64,000 bases of DNA from positions 5,367,675-5,431,674 of the forward strand of contig NC_058058.1 in the NCBI RefSeq assembly GCF_020085105.1, in the 5' to 3' direction. Positions 1 to 13,814 of this stretch are shown here, one piece after another. A program made the translations under genes and the position numbers. How positions within the stretch are numbered: the first letter of the stretch is position 1; each line of letters begins with the position of its first letter. Under the pieces are notes generated by a model, which saw only the letters and a program-made list of their open reading frames with translations, made no database searches and had not been told where the DNA came from. This DNA is from Siniperca chuatsi. Taxonomy: Eukaryota; Chordata; Actinopteri; Centrarchiformes; Sinipercidae.

Positions 1-3000
1 ACTTGTGGGGCTTGGCCTCAGTGTGGGACTTGGCGTGGATCTGCATTTCTGACTTACTGAAGAACGTCACTGCACACATCCGACACCTAGGCAAGTAAGG
101 AGTGAGAGAGAGAGGAAATCCTTTATGGCACGCAAAGCAGTCAAAGCGAATTAATGTAAGTTATATGTAGGCTTACAAGTAGATTCTTCTGTATATAGTG
201 TCTGTATTGGCAGATGACGTGTTCTAAATGTTCAACAAAAATCTGTGATGCCACAAACAATAATGCTTTTTTAAATCTAAATATCTTTCCACTACCTGTA
301 CGACTTGGGGCCATCTTTGTTGGTATGATCATCCTCATCATTTGACAGGTCATATGGGTCAGCAGTGTGGTGCTGTAACACAATAACAATATAACACATA
401 CGAAGAAAGGCACAAGCACTGACAATTCATGCTGTGTAGAAAATCAGTAACAGCTATATCAGAAATCTAAGCAAAAGAAAAAGGAATATAAGTCCTTACC
501 TGTCCACCAGCGGCAAGGTGCGCCAATATTAATGCATCGCTTCCTGGAGGGAGGACCCCACCCACTCCAGCCACTCTTCCCATCACCTGTTTGCTCTTCC
601 TGCCTCGCTTTGACGGCGTCGGCATGACAACTGCAGGAGGGACAGCAATGTCCTCCTTCTTGTCTGGAAACAAGAGAAAAGTTAAAAAAAAATAAGAAAG
701 AGTAAAGAGGGTGAGGGAAGGGGGAGTCGGGGACTGTTGTGTGAAGACAGCATCTATTAGAGATGGTTGATATGCAGGGTTGTGCTGCCTTGGTCAGGGG
801 CAATACCAAATCTTATGAAAGAGTATGGACATACACAAGCCTATGTATGCTTGCATGTGTATGGATGTAACAACACAAAAGATGCAGGAATAAATAAATG
901 GTGGTTAGAAAACAGGACTCTCTTACTCAAATGAAATTAAATTTGTGTGTCTGGCCTTAATTTACTTTGATCTCACCTCAGGAGATGAAATGTTAAAATA
1001 CTGAGAATAAAAGGTTCTTATTACATCAAACTAATAATGAATTGTCCTCTATCAGTTTGTGTCACGGTGCCCTTAAGCGAAGTACTCAGTCCCACCTGGT
1101 GCACTGGAGCTGCTTGCTGTCCAGTGTTTACAGTGGGCAGTTTTAAGCTGTGCATTTTACTGTGAAAAAGCTAATATATTCCCAATATCCAACAAATCCC
1201 AGTTTGCATTCACATGTTGAAGTGATGGTGAACTGCGCCTGTGTTTTACCTGTATTTGAGGGGTGCAATGCAGACACTATCATGGTGGTGGCAGTGTGGG
1301 GTCCAGCTACAAATGACTGCGTGGAGGCAGTGGGGACCAGTGTGCCTTGAGGGGTGGTGATCACTAACCCCGCTAAGAGGAAAAGAGAAACTGTGATGTG
1401 GCCGTCCATTTGGTCAAAACAAACATTTTACATAAATTCTCTTGGCATTTTAGGCTACCATTAGTTACTAAGAGTAACTAACAATATGTGCACTGTCCAA
1501 ATAACCTTCATTACAGACGCTGCCAATATTTAAAGCCACAAAAATACTTTGTATAAGGGTCAAAGCCACAGCACTAACACATTAGACTTATCACAATGCT
1601 AATTTTTTCTTACAAATGATTCCTATCAATATTCTTTAACAACCTGTACCTTAAAACTGCTGCTTAGAACCTGTTAATACTGATATTGAATACATAGAGA
1701 CTTTTCTGGATACAAAGAAAATTGTTCAGATAAAGATTTGTAGCAGCTGCAGTTGAATATTTATAGTGTTCCTGACTCTCATGCACCCATCTTAAAGTGA
1801 TACCAACAAACAAACATAAGACAATACAGAAATGGCAAATGGAGTGTGGGATGTCATGATTCAGGCAGGAAAAAGGACACAGCAGCCCACTCACCTGCAG
1901 TCATGATACCCGTAGAGGGAACAGGCACAACGGTGATGTTCTGGGAGGTGTGCGACTGGTGCAGTTGTCCCCCGACCACACTTAAAGGTGCGCTGCCGCT
2001 GCTGCCACCACCAACTCCTCCTGCAGTACCCCCACCTCCTTCCTGTTTGGGGACCACCCGCAACCCAGCCCCTGCGTCCATTGACCCGGGTATGGCGAGC
2101 ACAGCCGTGGGGTAGTGGGGGGAGGAGGTGGAAGACGCAGAGGAGTGAGAGAAGGAGGGTGCATTGGTCTTCTCTGGACCTAGCTGCTCCTTTGCCTTGT
2201 TCAGGAACATGGCGTTCTCGATCTAAATAGGGATGAGTAGAGGGGCGGGTTGGTGGTAAGAGGAAAGAAAGGCGGAAGGGTGAAGTAATAAACAGGAAAG
2301 GAGTGTGGGATGGGTAAGGGTAAAACATTGGGAGATTTCACGAGGACGGCAGGGTAAGGATGGGGTGATGAAGCGATGTAGGATTAGAGGAAGCGAGAAC
2401 AGGGAAGGAAGATGAAGGGTGAAATGCACGGGGAAGGAGGATACGAAAGATGAGGAAGACAGGTGGGGTGTGAATAGGGGTGAGGAAAAGGAATGGCATG
2501 ATAATATACAAGGGTTGTGAGACAGGTGTATGAGGAAGGACGGCGAGGCAGATTGGAAGAAGTTGAAAAGGACAAAGGAGAGGACGGAAGAGGAGGAAAG
2601 AGAATAAAGGGGGGGATGGAAAGGAAGACACAAGGTTGGAGGAGGAGAAGAGGAGTAAAGGGTGGGTTAAGTTTACATGGAGAAAAAACACAGGAGCAGA
2701 TGTAGGTGATATAAGCGGTAAGGTAACAGAAAATGTGCGTGATGAAGGGACAAAAAAAGTAAGAAGAGTTTAAGTTAGCAGATGGGGAGAGTGAAGGGTG
2801 GGAGTCGATAATGGGTTCGATCCATGTAGGGAGAAGACAGGAGGAGAAGGAGGCAATGGGAGAGAAGAGACAACGAAGGCATGGTGAGATGCAAAAAGTA
2901 AACGAAAAAAGGAACAAAGAGGGGTTGAAGAGATGACAGAGGAGAGGGACAGGAGTGATCCCTCCCCATGTCAAGAACTCATATTCAAATAACTTCAATG

Positions 3001-3249
3001 TGAAGTTAAGCCAACTTCAACATGTTGAACATGTTCAGGGTCAAATCATTGTCTGGTATTATGCAATGTTTAAAGTATTTCCATAAACAGTCAAAGTGAT
3101 CATCGCTTCCTGGTATCTTTTGACATAGCACATACCACTATACCATGTGTATTTCAAGACAATTCCAACAATAAGGTTGTCTCTACCTGTCCTTGTACAG
3201 TGGGGACGGGAGACCAAAAGTATGATGAGTTGAAATGGGAATCGTCCAT
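1..3249 (-). CDS. znf384: ZNF384-type C2H2 zinc-finger transcription factor, 5' part (3' end outside window)
   Basis: Six coding exons read in phase on the minus strand: 3187-3249 (start, 21 aa), 1895-2222, 1250-1372, 500-663, 296-372 and 1-86, which runs off the window; about 280 codons are visible. The N-terminus reads MDDSHFNSSYFWSPVPTVQG and the next exon starts IENAMFLN and ends NITVVPVPSTGIMTA, both typical of ZNF384 (CIZ/NMP4). Later exons give a Gly-rich stretch, GLVITTPQGTLV, a basic KRGRKSK patch, an acidic DLSNDEDD segment, and the first C2H2 finger (C-x2-C-x12-H-x3-H; CRMC...HAKSH) followed by a TEAKPHK linker. Family knowledge: a nuclear DNA-binding protein that recognises A-rich sites and interacts with the focal-adhesion protein p130Cas. 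The remaining fingers and the usual C-terminal Q-rich part lie beyond position 1. Start chosen as the first Met matching the family, with acceptor TTACAG five bases upstream of the ATG. Which fish paralogue it is cannot be settled here. Confidence 0.92.
2223..2965. repeat. Long polypurine (+) / polypyrimidine (-) tract in znf384 intron
   Basis: About 740 bp that is almost all A/G on the plus strand with few interruptions. On the transcribed minus strand it is a polypyrimidine tract that runs straight into the splice acceptor of the exon starting at 2222. It generates many spurious Ser/Pro/Phe-rich open frames on the minus strand, which I do not consider genes. Confidence 0.7.
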
Positions 3250-3254
3250 TATTT

Positions 3255-5039
3255 CTGTAATTAAAAAGCAACACACTTAGAAAACACCTGTCCTCCTCCT
3301 CCTCTTCCTCCTTGCTATGCTTTTTTTTTTTTTTTTACTTTCACGTGAAACGAGACCATACATGGCTGCGTTTCAATCATCTTAGTTTGTTTCCTTTCCA
3401 TGTATCCTCTCCTCCATCAGCTGACACACTGAACATGGCAAATTTCAGGATCAGTGTGAAGTACTCACACTAGCTAGCAGCCTATGCTGCTAAATTTTAG
3501 CTGTTGCTGGTTAAGGTGTCTACTAAAGCAACCACTTGGCTAGGCAAGCAACCATTGTTTTGAGGGATCCCATTCCAAAAGTGTAAAACGGCTGTTACAA
3601 AACTGACTGGTTGAAGGGAAATGCTTTTAGGTTTATGCAGGTTGTTTTTTTAAATAATATTTGATCAGATTAACAGAGAAGAGGATGTGAAAGGAATCAG
3701 GCAAAGATGTTCAATCCCGGGAGGGATGGATATAAAAAAGGAGGACAGAAGAGGCAAGAATTGAGAAAACACTAATCATAATCAGTCTTTAAGGCTTTTG
3801 AAAATGTTTTGTAACACAGCCCATGCATTTCCTCACTAGTCCCTTACACAGTATGTGTTGCTATTAACAAATTACACAATCTTAGAGTGGTTGCTTTATT
3901 AGCAACATGTTAATGAGTCTAGTTTTGGAAAACAAAACAATGCTGTGTCAAAATGTTACAACTATGTTTTTTGCCTGCAAAAGTAAGACAGAGGCGTGTT
4001 CTCCCAAACTAGCGCTAGTACAGTATGTGTTGAAAATAACATCCTTTGCATATGGTTTGTTGAACACTCACTATTTACAAGACTACTGTCTATCTTTTCA
4101 TTATCAAACCTCTGATCTTCTGTTTCCTGATCACCTCCCACTGACACATAGGCAACATGTTTTCTGTAGCACAAAAAAGGAAGTTTCATAGTTTCATTGT
4201 TCTATTTTGGCATGCAATTACACTTTATTTTCCACATACTTTGCTACTGTTATAGACGAATAGTAAAAGACGTTTTGAGGTTTGGTTTTCCGTATGCATG
4301 TGAAGATTATGAATGCCATGCATAGCCATATTGCTTACATACCAAGAAAAGCATGCATGTTATTACATGTTAGTAAAGCCGAACTGACATTTAACATAAC
4401 TGATAACTGATAAACTTTTTAGGAGTATAGGCCCATGAAAAATAAACTTCAACATAACAAAGTAATACACTAATAAAATAAAGTCTGAAACAACTGAGGT
4501 AACGATATATCTCATGCAAAACATTAGCAAACTTAAGGCATGTTTAACGTTGTTTTTCATGAGCCTCCTCACCGCTCTGCAGTTGCACAACCTATAAATA
4601 AATGATGCAGCAAGCGTCTGAGGCAAATTAATTAATTTCCCACAGGCTGTAGCTATCTGGCAACTTAGGGGCCGTTATTAATGTAATACAAAGTCAATGT
4701 TTCAGGGCTCTGAGAGCCATTTTTGCCGAGGGGCACAAGCTGGCTCCAAAACTGTGGCACTGCTAGCTACAGGCTGTCGTTAGCAGTGATTGATGAAATT
4801 TTGTAAATACGAATTTGTCAGAAATCGTTTAAATAAGGGAGCCCCTTGCAAAGCACTCAGCCTGGATGTTTTACACTGCACCTAACCAGCTGCCAAGAGC
4901 TAAATGAGATATCTGGGTTGTAAACAAACATGGCTAGCGTTAGCTGGTTAACGCAACAAGACAAGGGGAGCTGGCTAACTTGCCTCCATTAATTTTCTCC
5001 TTTTGTTCGCTGGCTTGCACTAGCTACAAGGAGGCCTGT
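3255..5039. other. znf384 first intron, no gene seen
   Basis: AT-rich DNA between the first coding exon and the putative promoter. It holds a short T-run (3322-3337) and no recognisable exon on either strand. Confidence 0.5.
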
Positions 5040-5570
5040 ATATTCATATGCTTAACTAGCTTGTCGCTTAGTAAACACAAACATCCTTGCTCCCTACGCC
5101 TCCATTCCTCACTCCCTGCTCATCTCGCTGAGAGAAAATAAAAAAAGAGAAAAAAAAGTCTCGAATAAAAAAAAAAAAAAAAAAAAAAGACAGGAAAAAA
5201 AAACGTCGACGCCGTTGCCTCTGTAGGAGACGCAGCTTCATGCAGACTTCCGGCGGTTGGGACGACAGTGCTCTCAGACACACTGAAAATAACAGATCAT
5301 TAACAACCGATTAATAACTCTTGTGTTAATTACCGGTGAAATCGATTCCCCGTCAACCCCCCCGGAGCTTCCTCTGGTCGGGACAGTTGGGAAACTTTGT
5401 CCAAATCCGCCCCTCAAACCCCTCAGATATGCCTTTTTTTTTCTTCGTTTTTTTTTTTCCTTTTTTTCCCTCCAGCTCTCCTCAGCAGAGTCAAGTCAGT
5501 TAAACAGTCGCGTTTCCGGTCGCTCCTTTCAAAGTAAAACCCATATTGATTACTATCCGTTGCGTTTCAA
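5040..5570 (-). promoter_or_regulatory. Probable znf384 promoter / 5' non-coding exon region
   Basis: The first znf384 coding exon is preceded by a splice acceptor at 3255-3258, so a non-coding first exon must lie upstream (higher coordinates). The only CpG-bearing, locally GC-richer DNA there is about 5200-5550. It contains CCGGAAGT on the minus strand near 5247-5254, an ETS/GABP-type site common in housekeeping promoters, and a second CCGGAAAC near 5511-5520. A poly-A run (5167-5188) and a poly-T run (5433-5468) flank it. The exact start site and exon end cannot be fixed from sequence. Confidence 0.35.
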
Positions 5571-5598
5571 TCAAAAAAAGCAACCAATGTCAAATTTA

Positions 5599-6425
5599 CA
5601 GTGGCGGAAGAGCTATTCAGATCCCTTACTTAAGTAAAAGTACTAATACCACACTGTGAAAATACTCCACTAGAGTAAAAGTCCTGCAATCAAAACCTTA
5701 CTTAAGTAAAAGTATATGAGTATTATCAGCAAAATGTGCTGAAAGTATTAAAAGTGAAAGTACTCATTTTGCAGATAAATGGTCTCTGTCAGTGTTTTAC
5801 TATTATGTATGATGTTTTTGGATTAATATTACTGCTGCATCAATGTGTATGTTGCGTTTTACTGCTATAGATGTTTAAGGTTGTGTTAATTTTAACTACT
5901 TTATATACTGTTGGGTAGTTTAATCTACAGCAATGCATCATGGTCTATAAGAGCATCATGTTTGTAGCGTCTCTGTACTGTAAGAACCATGTATCTCTAA
6001 AAAGTCAACATTTCATGAGCTCAGAAAAACAAAAAACCTGCTTTTAGCTTTGTGACGATGCATTTTCCAGCTAATCCAAGAGGGGTTTAAAATAGTTTGT
6101 TTAGCTTAAGAAGTAGGAGAATTTCCTCAACCCAAAAAGGAAACACTTCATCCTTCAGTTTATCACAAACATTCAAAATCACCAAATTTGGAGATACTTG
6201 GTTTTCACCGGACAGGAAGTGTATGAAAAATTGTAATCTGAAAAGTAGCTAGTAACTAAAGTTGTCAGACAAATGTGGTGGAGTAAAAAGTACAATATTT
6301 GCCTCTGAGATATAATAGAGTAGAAATATAAAATTGCATAAAGTGAAAATACTAGTAAAGTACAAGTACCTCGAATTTGTACTTAAGTAGGCCTACAGTA
6401 CTCGAGTAAATGTACTCCACCACTG
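5599..6425. mobile_element. Non-autonomous hAT-like DNA transposon, complete, 827 bp
   Basis: The ends are inverted: left end CAGTGGCGGAAG, right end reading CAGTGGTGGAGT on the opposite strand. It is flanked by a perfect 8-bp duplication CAAATTTA at 5591-5598 and 6426-6433, the size expected for hAT transposition. Both subterminal regions are rich in ACTTAAGTA / AAAGTA motifs. There is no transposase reading frame. The sequence resembles a CAGTGG(T/C)GGA family that is common in teleosts (from memory, not searched). Confidence 0.88.
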
Positions 6426-6433
6426 CAAATTTA

Positions 6434-9400
6434 ACAATGTATTCACTACACAAGTGAGAACATTTATTAAAATAATAAATGTTGACTGTCTATTTGGCAG
6501 TAGATGCTGCTCTCCATATGTAATGTATTGGTCCCACTGAATGTTTTGAATTTTGTTCAATACACATATTAATGCCTGTTTTTCTCAGGCGGTTTATGTC
6601 TTAATTTTAAAGACAAAATCCTCTTACTTCCTGTACTAGTTTGGCTATCTCTAGCTAACTTGACACAGCTGCAAATCCACAGTGTCTTCCGGTGTATTAA
6701 TTATCTCGTCAGTGTGTGGGGTTGAGTAGGGCCTACATCATTAAGATTATCAATTTCTATGAAAGTCAGCATAACATAGTTCTTGTATCCACAATATCCA
6801 CTCACTATTATTATGTTCCATTTGTACTTAGCTTGTGTCCACATCAGAGTATCTGTCACAGAAACAGACCCACTTCTTTTATCAGCAAACATTTATCATG
6901 GCTTTGGGGTTGTGGTTAGATGGTTGCTAGTTTGAATCCCCAGACAAACAGAAATAAATTGAGATGGTACACCAGCAAGTTACTCTTGGGCAAGGGACCG
7001 TAGCTCCAATGGAGCTGCTCAGTGCAAACAGCAGAAAACTGCAACTCCCAGGGATGTGTAAGTGTGAACCAGACACATAAAATCATCATTAATATTCTTT
7101 GACAGATCAATGAAAGGAAAACCTTAAAAATGTTTAGAAAGAAAACTTTATTAGGACCCCACCATGCATGTGAGAGCTTCATGGAGTCCCCATAAAAACA
7201 TAATGCAGTTACAATGCTAGAGCAACACAACTTCCCCATTGATGAAAATAAAAATAAAAACAGGAACAAAAATACAAAGAACAAAACGGATGTGTAAACA
7301 GAAATAATACTTCAGCAAGTAAGACTAATAAGTAACATACAGCAGTAGAATTTAGGATACGACCACTCTGTTTTCAGAAACAGTAAAGAAGTGGTTTCTA
7401 TTTTGCAATTTAATGACAAGTTTATTGTTCACAGGATTGTAGAATAACATTTTCTTAAAAACACAAATTTCCTGAAGTGCACAGACAGTAATTAAAAAGC
7501 AACAAAGTGGTTTCATGTTTCATTTTGGCAGAACTTCACCAGCAAACTACAGCAGGAGTTGAAATAACAGAAAACTCTACTAAACTGACTACAGCTTAAA
7601 TACATTTATAATGAAACACTGGGGTTGCTGATAGTAAGAGTTAGTGGAGTTGTTAATAGTGACTTGTGAAGCAAACAGTGCTACTGTATCAAATATCAAA
7701 TATATACTGTATAAATACATCTATACCCATATGTAGTGCCACTTCAGAGTATCATTACACTTAAAACAAATATATTTCCTTTTCTATAGCTAACCAACAG
7801 GTAATCTCCTCCTGCTTTGGTAATTCCACAGTAAAGCAGCATACAGTGTCCTGACTGAAAACATATGCATTTGCGAGATTAAATTACAGTAAAAGTGTGT
7901 CAGGTATCAGTGCATGCATAATAATAGTAGTACTCATCTTCAAATGAATAAAATGTACCTTCAGACAGGACTGTTCTTGGATAAATCTAATGCTTGCAGT
8001 AGTGTAGTGATTGTAAGATTCTTAAATGTTGAAGTAGCTTTTGATGCCTTAAAATGTACGCTGATACAAAAAAGATACAGTGCCAACATAAACATGTTTT
8101 GAATACCCAGCCCCAGAGCTTATGGTGAGGTAGAGGGTGACAGTGTGATAGGGTTAGGGTATAAGGCAAGTTGGAATACTTTTTAGGAACCAACACTTCA
8201 GAGCTAGCTCCTAAACCTTCTCTAGCATATCATTCTGGGTGACACTAAGATGAGAAACAACTAATATACAATGTAAGAGATTTCCTTCCAATGCATTGTT
8301 TGGTATTAACTTTAAATATCAAATCATAAACATCCCTTTCCCTGAAGTACAAGCTGACAACACTTGACAATTAGTAATCTAACTGTTTAGCATCTCGTCC
8401 ATATATCTTCACATTAAGCTTTCATCAAAAATCCAATATTGATACACAGTTCAGCATTTCAATACAGTTATCTCTTAATTACACTGTGGTATTCCCATTG
8501 CAACGATAGAAGGCTAAAGCTATACTTTACACCACATTTACCTTTAGTTCCACAAGCTAGACCTTTATGAGAGCTGCTCCTAGTTGCTGCTATAACTGGC
8601 CATAATAACACAAATGGCACCACTTTACTTAAGGCATATGTACAATGTACTACTGGGCTGCAGGTCTGCAAGTCTCAAGGGAACCTGAACCAGAAGATCC
8701 AGGTTCAAGCTCCTGTTTTGGCCTAGATCTGTTTTGTTTAAGTGTCCTTAGGAAACGACAGTGGGGTCTGCAGCTGACCCCACTGTTGAGGATGGACAGA
8801 GAGGGGAATTTACCTATGATGGTCATCACAGCATCAGATGACAAAAAACAAACTGCTTTTGATCCATTAAAAATTCTTTCTCAACCATGAACTTTCAGCA
8901 TAAGATCTTAACTCATATCATCATGACGGTGAGGTTAACAGCAAATTGAGCTGAATTTCCTGAATTGCCGACGTTGTAAGCATCCGATAGAGAGGGCTGT
9001 AAGGTTTAAAGTGACCATTGCAGTGCTCTGATGATAAATATAAAAATATCAATTAGATAACAAACATGTTTAGTAGAACCTGAAGTCAGGGAAGATAGAA
9101 CTAAAGATGTGTTAGGGTTAGTGAACATGTATGACATTTGCATAAAGTCACAAAGGTGGGATAGGGCTCCTACACAGGTTTTTAATGTTTGATACTATAT
9201 TATACTGGTATGCTTTAAGCAAAGGGTCCTCAAAAAATATCTTCCTAAAATACTAAAAATGTTAACACTCATTCAGCAGGACAAGACTAGAGGACATTAG
9301 TAGACACTGCAAATGGAAAACACACAAATAGAAAACAAAAACAATGACAGATTTAAAAAATATAATACATAGTAACGGCGTACATATTTACAGATGGTAT

Positions 9401-10239
9401 CACAATTTTGATTACCTTCATGACAACTTCAAAGACTTAAGGATCGACAAAATGATTACCCTAATCTCGCCTGATAAATTAAATATGAATTCTGTCAGAA
9501 ATACATGATTAGAAATGAGTGACGGCTAAAACCACAGGCTGTGACTTTGGTCTAGTGTTAGACTATGTAATTTTAGTAGGATTAGTAAACGAAGGTTTTG
9601 AACGTATGTTTGCATTAAACTTCCGTGTTAAGATGCACTTAAGGTTTGGCAGCAAGGCAGTGGACAAGCAGTTATGGAGGAGATGTTAAAGGTAAACAAA
9701 GTGGGGAGAGAGTGTGACACAAACGCACAAAATGTGACATACTGTAGAGAGAAGAAGGTAGGACAGGACATAAGACTGTTAAGACAAAGTTTGGTGAAAT
9801 TATAAAAAGTACGGGATACACAGAGGCTACTGTTACATTTGTTGCTTGTTTCGATGCATTTTAAAGTCTGGTCAAGCTAATGTAAATCAAGTCACAGGCC
9901 CAAATTTTGAAAAGAAAATATGTGGGAAATAGTGTAATTTAAATGCTTTGGACATATAGACTATCTAAAAACAACTGTAGCCAGAGGAGCACAATACTTT
10001 AGCTCAGATAGAGCTGGGTATCAGTGACCAAAAACAATAAACAAGAAGAAAAAACACAAAGTGTATGCCATTTTCACAACACAGATGTCGACAGAGCTAC
10101 ATGAGGGAAACAGCTATACAGATGATGTAACACAGGAATGGGAGTAGAGGAAAGAGGCTGTTAGCAGACTCATGCAGAGAGTCCAGGCAGCTGATAAGAC
10201 AGAGGGAGAGTGAATCTGCCTGGCAGCCAGACTGGTTGA
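6434..10239. other. Gene-poor region downstream of flot1 / upstream of znf384
   Basis: About 3.8 kb of AT-rich DNA without a convincing exon on either strand. Part of it nearest 10246 may be flot1 3' untranslated sequence, but I see no clear polyadenylation signal on the minus strand close to the stop. A degenerate SINE-like stretch lies at 6895-7085. Confidence 0.5.
6895..7085 (+). repeat. Degenerate tRNA-derived SINE-like fragment
   Basis: It contains AGTTTGAATCCCC, close to a Pol III B box, followed by TTACTCTTGGGCAAGGGACC and TGCTCAGTG wording similar to the 'cttgggcaagg' body of fish tRNA-SINEs. No clean A box or target duplication was found, so the boundaries are approximate. Confidence 0.35.
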
Positions 10240-10245
10240 TTGTCT

Positions 10246-13200
10246 TCAGTCAGTACGAGAGGTCACCTGCAGAATGGAGGGACAAAGGGAAAGAGAGAGA
10301 GGTCCTTCTTGAAGTTTCATTTATCATTTTTTATATTAATAAGTGGCAACAAAATCTCAAAGCATTATAACCTAACTCTGCAGCTCTACAGAGTTTTTAA
10401 GCCCATTTACTGGTTAAGTCTTACTGCTCTGATCAACCCCCATTTCCAACAGCATCAAGCAGCTCTGATAAAACCATTGTATGCTACCTGCCCAATTCCA
10501 AATGGCGGAGTTAGCAACTAGCTGACAGAAAAGCTGCTAGATGTTCAATCTATGGCCAGGGACCCAGATCCAATGGAATCATAAATTTGCTCCGGGTCAG
10601 CTGGATCTGTAAATAGGCTGTTTGCTGACACATTATCCATGAACATGGTGATAAAATGCCAGGACTGTATGTGTGTCAGTGTTGAGTTCTTCTGTCCCCT
10701 ATTGGCAAAAAGAAAAAAATCAATGAATGCAGCTTTGATATACATGATGCATTTGAGCTGACATGTCTCAGCAGAGCAGAGACAGTAAGTCCAGTAAAAT
10801 ACAGTATAACATATGGAGAAAGTGCACACATACATTTGTGTGCATGAATGTGTTACCTGGGAGATGCTGACTCCGGTCAGTTTCTCCAACGTCTCAGGGA
10901 GGCGGGTCATGATTTCCAGCACCTCTCCTGAGAGTTTGGCTGCGCCCACCTCCCCGCCTCCACTGGACACCATGGTAACCTTGCTGGCTTCACACAGAGG
11001 TCTGCTGATCTCTTCTGCCATCTGGTGGAAGACAGATATTACCAAATGTTACAACAGTAATCAAACCTTTACAAACTCCTTCGTAGGCAGATGAAATTTG
11101 AAGAACATGAAGCAACTAAGTGATTCTAAGAAACCCAGAGATGACTGTGCAAGCCAAGCAGCAAAACTGTAAACTAATTGAATTAAATTAACTAAAATGT
11201 ATTAAATTGACACTGACAGTAGGCAGTCTTTAAACATATAGGATTCAAAATACATGTTAATTTGCACAATATCATAACTATTAGTAGTTTAGTTAGTTTA
11301 AAGGTTTTTTTTGTTTAAAAAAAAATTCAACAATGATACCCTTCTTTTTCTTCATGTTTTTGTAAAAGGTGCACTAAATAAAGCTAATCATTAGCTGCAA
11401 TTGGCAATAAGTGGAACCCAGGGATGGATTTGTAACCAAAAAACAACTACCAACATACAGCAGTGATGCATAATATAACAGTAGGCTGTATATAAGGTAT
11501 CAATGGCTGTTATGGATTATGCCGTATGTTGTCTCTCACCAGAGGCAGTTTTTCCAGCAGCATGTCCACCATGGCTCCATCCTTGTACTGCTGGAAGGCC
11601 TCTGCCTTCTTTGACATCTGCTCTGCCTCAGCGCGACCCTTGGCCTCCACTGCAAATGCCTCAGCCTCACCTTTAATCTGAAGCAGACAAGAGGAGGGGC
11701 TTATTTTACCAGAATACACTGTCCCACAAAGGGCAACTCCCATCTGAGATACTTTGTGAATTAGGCTCACACACAACAAGAAAGCTTGTGGGCATAAGAC
11801 CAATATTTCACAAAATTCTCAACATGATTTCCTTTTTAAACAGCTGAGTTGGGATTCTGCTGGAGTGATGAGTGACTCACCCTGATGGACTCAGCTTCGG
11901 CCTCTGCCTCCATGATCAACTTAAGACTGCAGAGTCAGACAGAGAGCAGACAGACACAGATTGGCCAATAGTGAACCATTCTACCACACTACTATATCAT
12001 GAACAATACTACAACATGAGGCATGACTTGTGTCTGATCTTTATTTTCACTTAATCATCATTTCATTGAAGACTCATCCCCCAAAATGCACCACAGAGCG
12101 CCACAGGAAGTCATTCCTGCCTGTGGCCATCAAACTCTTTAACCCCTCCCTCTAAGTCTATATGACCCTAAGTCATTAAACTGGACATTGGATCATTAAC
12201 ATCACTGCAATACTTGAAATAATTGTGCAATATTCTGTGTTTAATACTCCGGTGCAATATACTCTGTTTTCAGTTTAAAATTCCCTATTTATTGATATTT
12301 ATTCATACTTCTGTTACTGCTGTGCAATATCCACAGTCTCATAATCATCTCAATAAGCTACACTTAACTTGACAGTACATGCACTACTACATATCAGATC
12401 AATACAGTATTTCTGATTCTGATTCTGATTTTACTTTCCTCAAAAGAAGTACAGTATTATGGCAAAGTGAGGGCAAAGATCTGCCTAAAGTTCCACCTGT
12501 CTTGTTTTAATTTACCTTAACATATCATTAAATACCTTATCTATCTGTGTGAACACTAGTTGTAGAAAGCCTACCTACTATCATAAGAAGAATGGTTAGC
12601 AGTTGACAGATAGAAGCTTGCTATAATAGAGATGACAACTGATCTCCACCAAACAAGTTTCTGCAATCCTCCACAAGGGTCAGCTCAGCTACAAAACAAC
12701 AGGGATTCAGTATCTTGCCTAGGGACACATTTACAGGGAAAATGTACAGCAAACACAGGGGCCTTAAACTCTGGTACTAAAACTGACAGACCGTCTGCCT
12801 ACTCACAACACCACCCTGTTGTTTTGGAAGAGCAGCTATAAGACAACGAGCCTTGCAACTCACCGCTGAGCCTCAGCCAGTCTCTCCAGGCGGTACCTCT
12901 CAGCGTCTGCAGGTTTCTTCACCTTGGCCTCCAGCTCCTTCTCCCTGCGGGTGATCTCCTGCTCCTGCAGCATGATTTGCTGCGCCCGCTCAACCACCTG
13001 GACCTGCATCTTCTCCTCCTCAATACGTTGCTTCGTCTTCGCTACCTGGCAAAGGAAGATACAGTACATACATGTGATATTTCGTCATTCAATATTCTAA
13101 AATGTTACATCCAGTCTGTAAATGAGTGCGTTTACATTGTGGTTTGAGTCTTATATTGGTTTTGATCATACTCAGGATACGATGTTTACACAGAACATGA

Positions 13201-13742
13201 GAAAACTGGTTATTTGCATCCCTGTTTACACGATTCTAAGTATCCAGGTTTCTGATCATCTGTGGGCAGTTGTGTCTTGATTTCTCTCCATCTCAGCCGA
13301 TATGTTCTGTACCTACAGAGAATATTAAGAAACCAGGATGATGTGTTTACATGCCACAGTCTCCTGGTTTCTATCGGAGTACTCCAGGTGGCATATCCAG
13401 GCTTCTCAAAACCAGCATATGGTGTTTACACGCCCAACACATAACCGGGATACAAGTCAGTAACTTGCCAGATGCTGATCAATGCTGTGCAAGGCACTAA
13501 TGCACAAACTCTGGCTCAAACTTTACATTACAAATATCCAGCTCACTGATCAGATAACGTTACCCAGTTTTTATTCACTCTTGTGTACCTGCAGCTGGTA
13601 GGCCATCTCTGACTCAGCCTTCTTAGTGTTGACCTCGATGTCATAGGCTGCCTTCTTCAGCTCATAGTCCCTCTGGGCCTTTGCCATGTCGATCTCATTC
13701 TTGTACTGAGCCGAGATTTTCTCCTGCATTGCATGGGCCTCC

Positions 13743-13814
<72 letters not shown>

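Noticed and set aside
2223-2998. Overlapping minus-strand open frames (Ser/Pro/Leu/Phe-rich)
   Set aside because: Low-complexity polypyrimidine intron sequence; several frames are open at once, and no splice or homology support.
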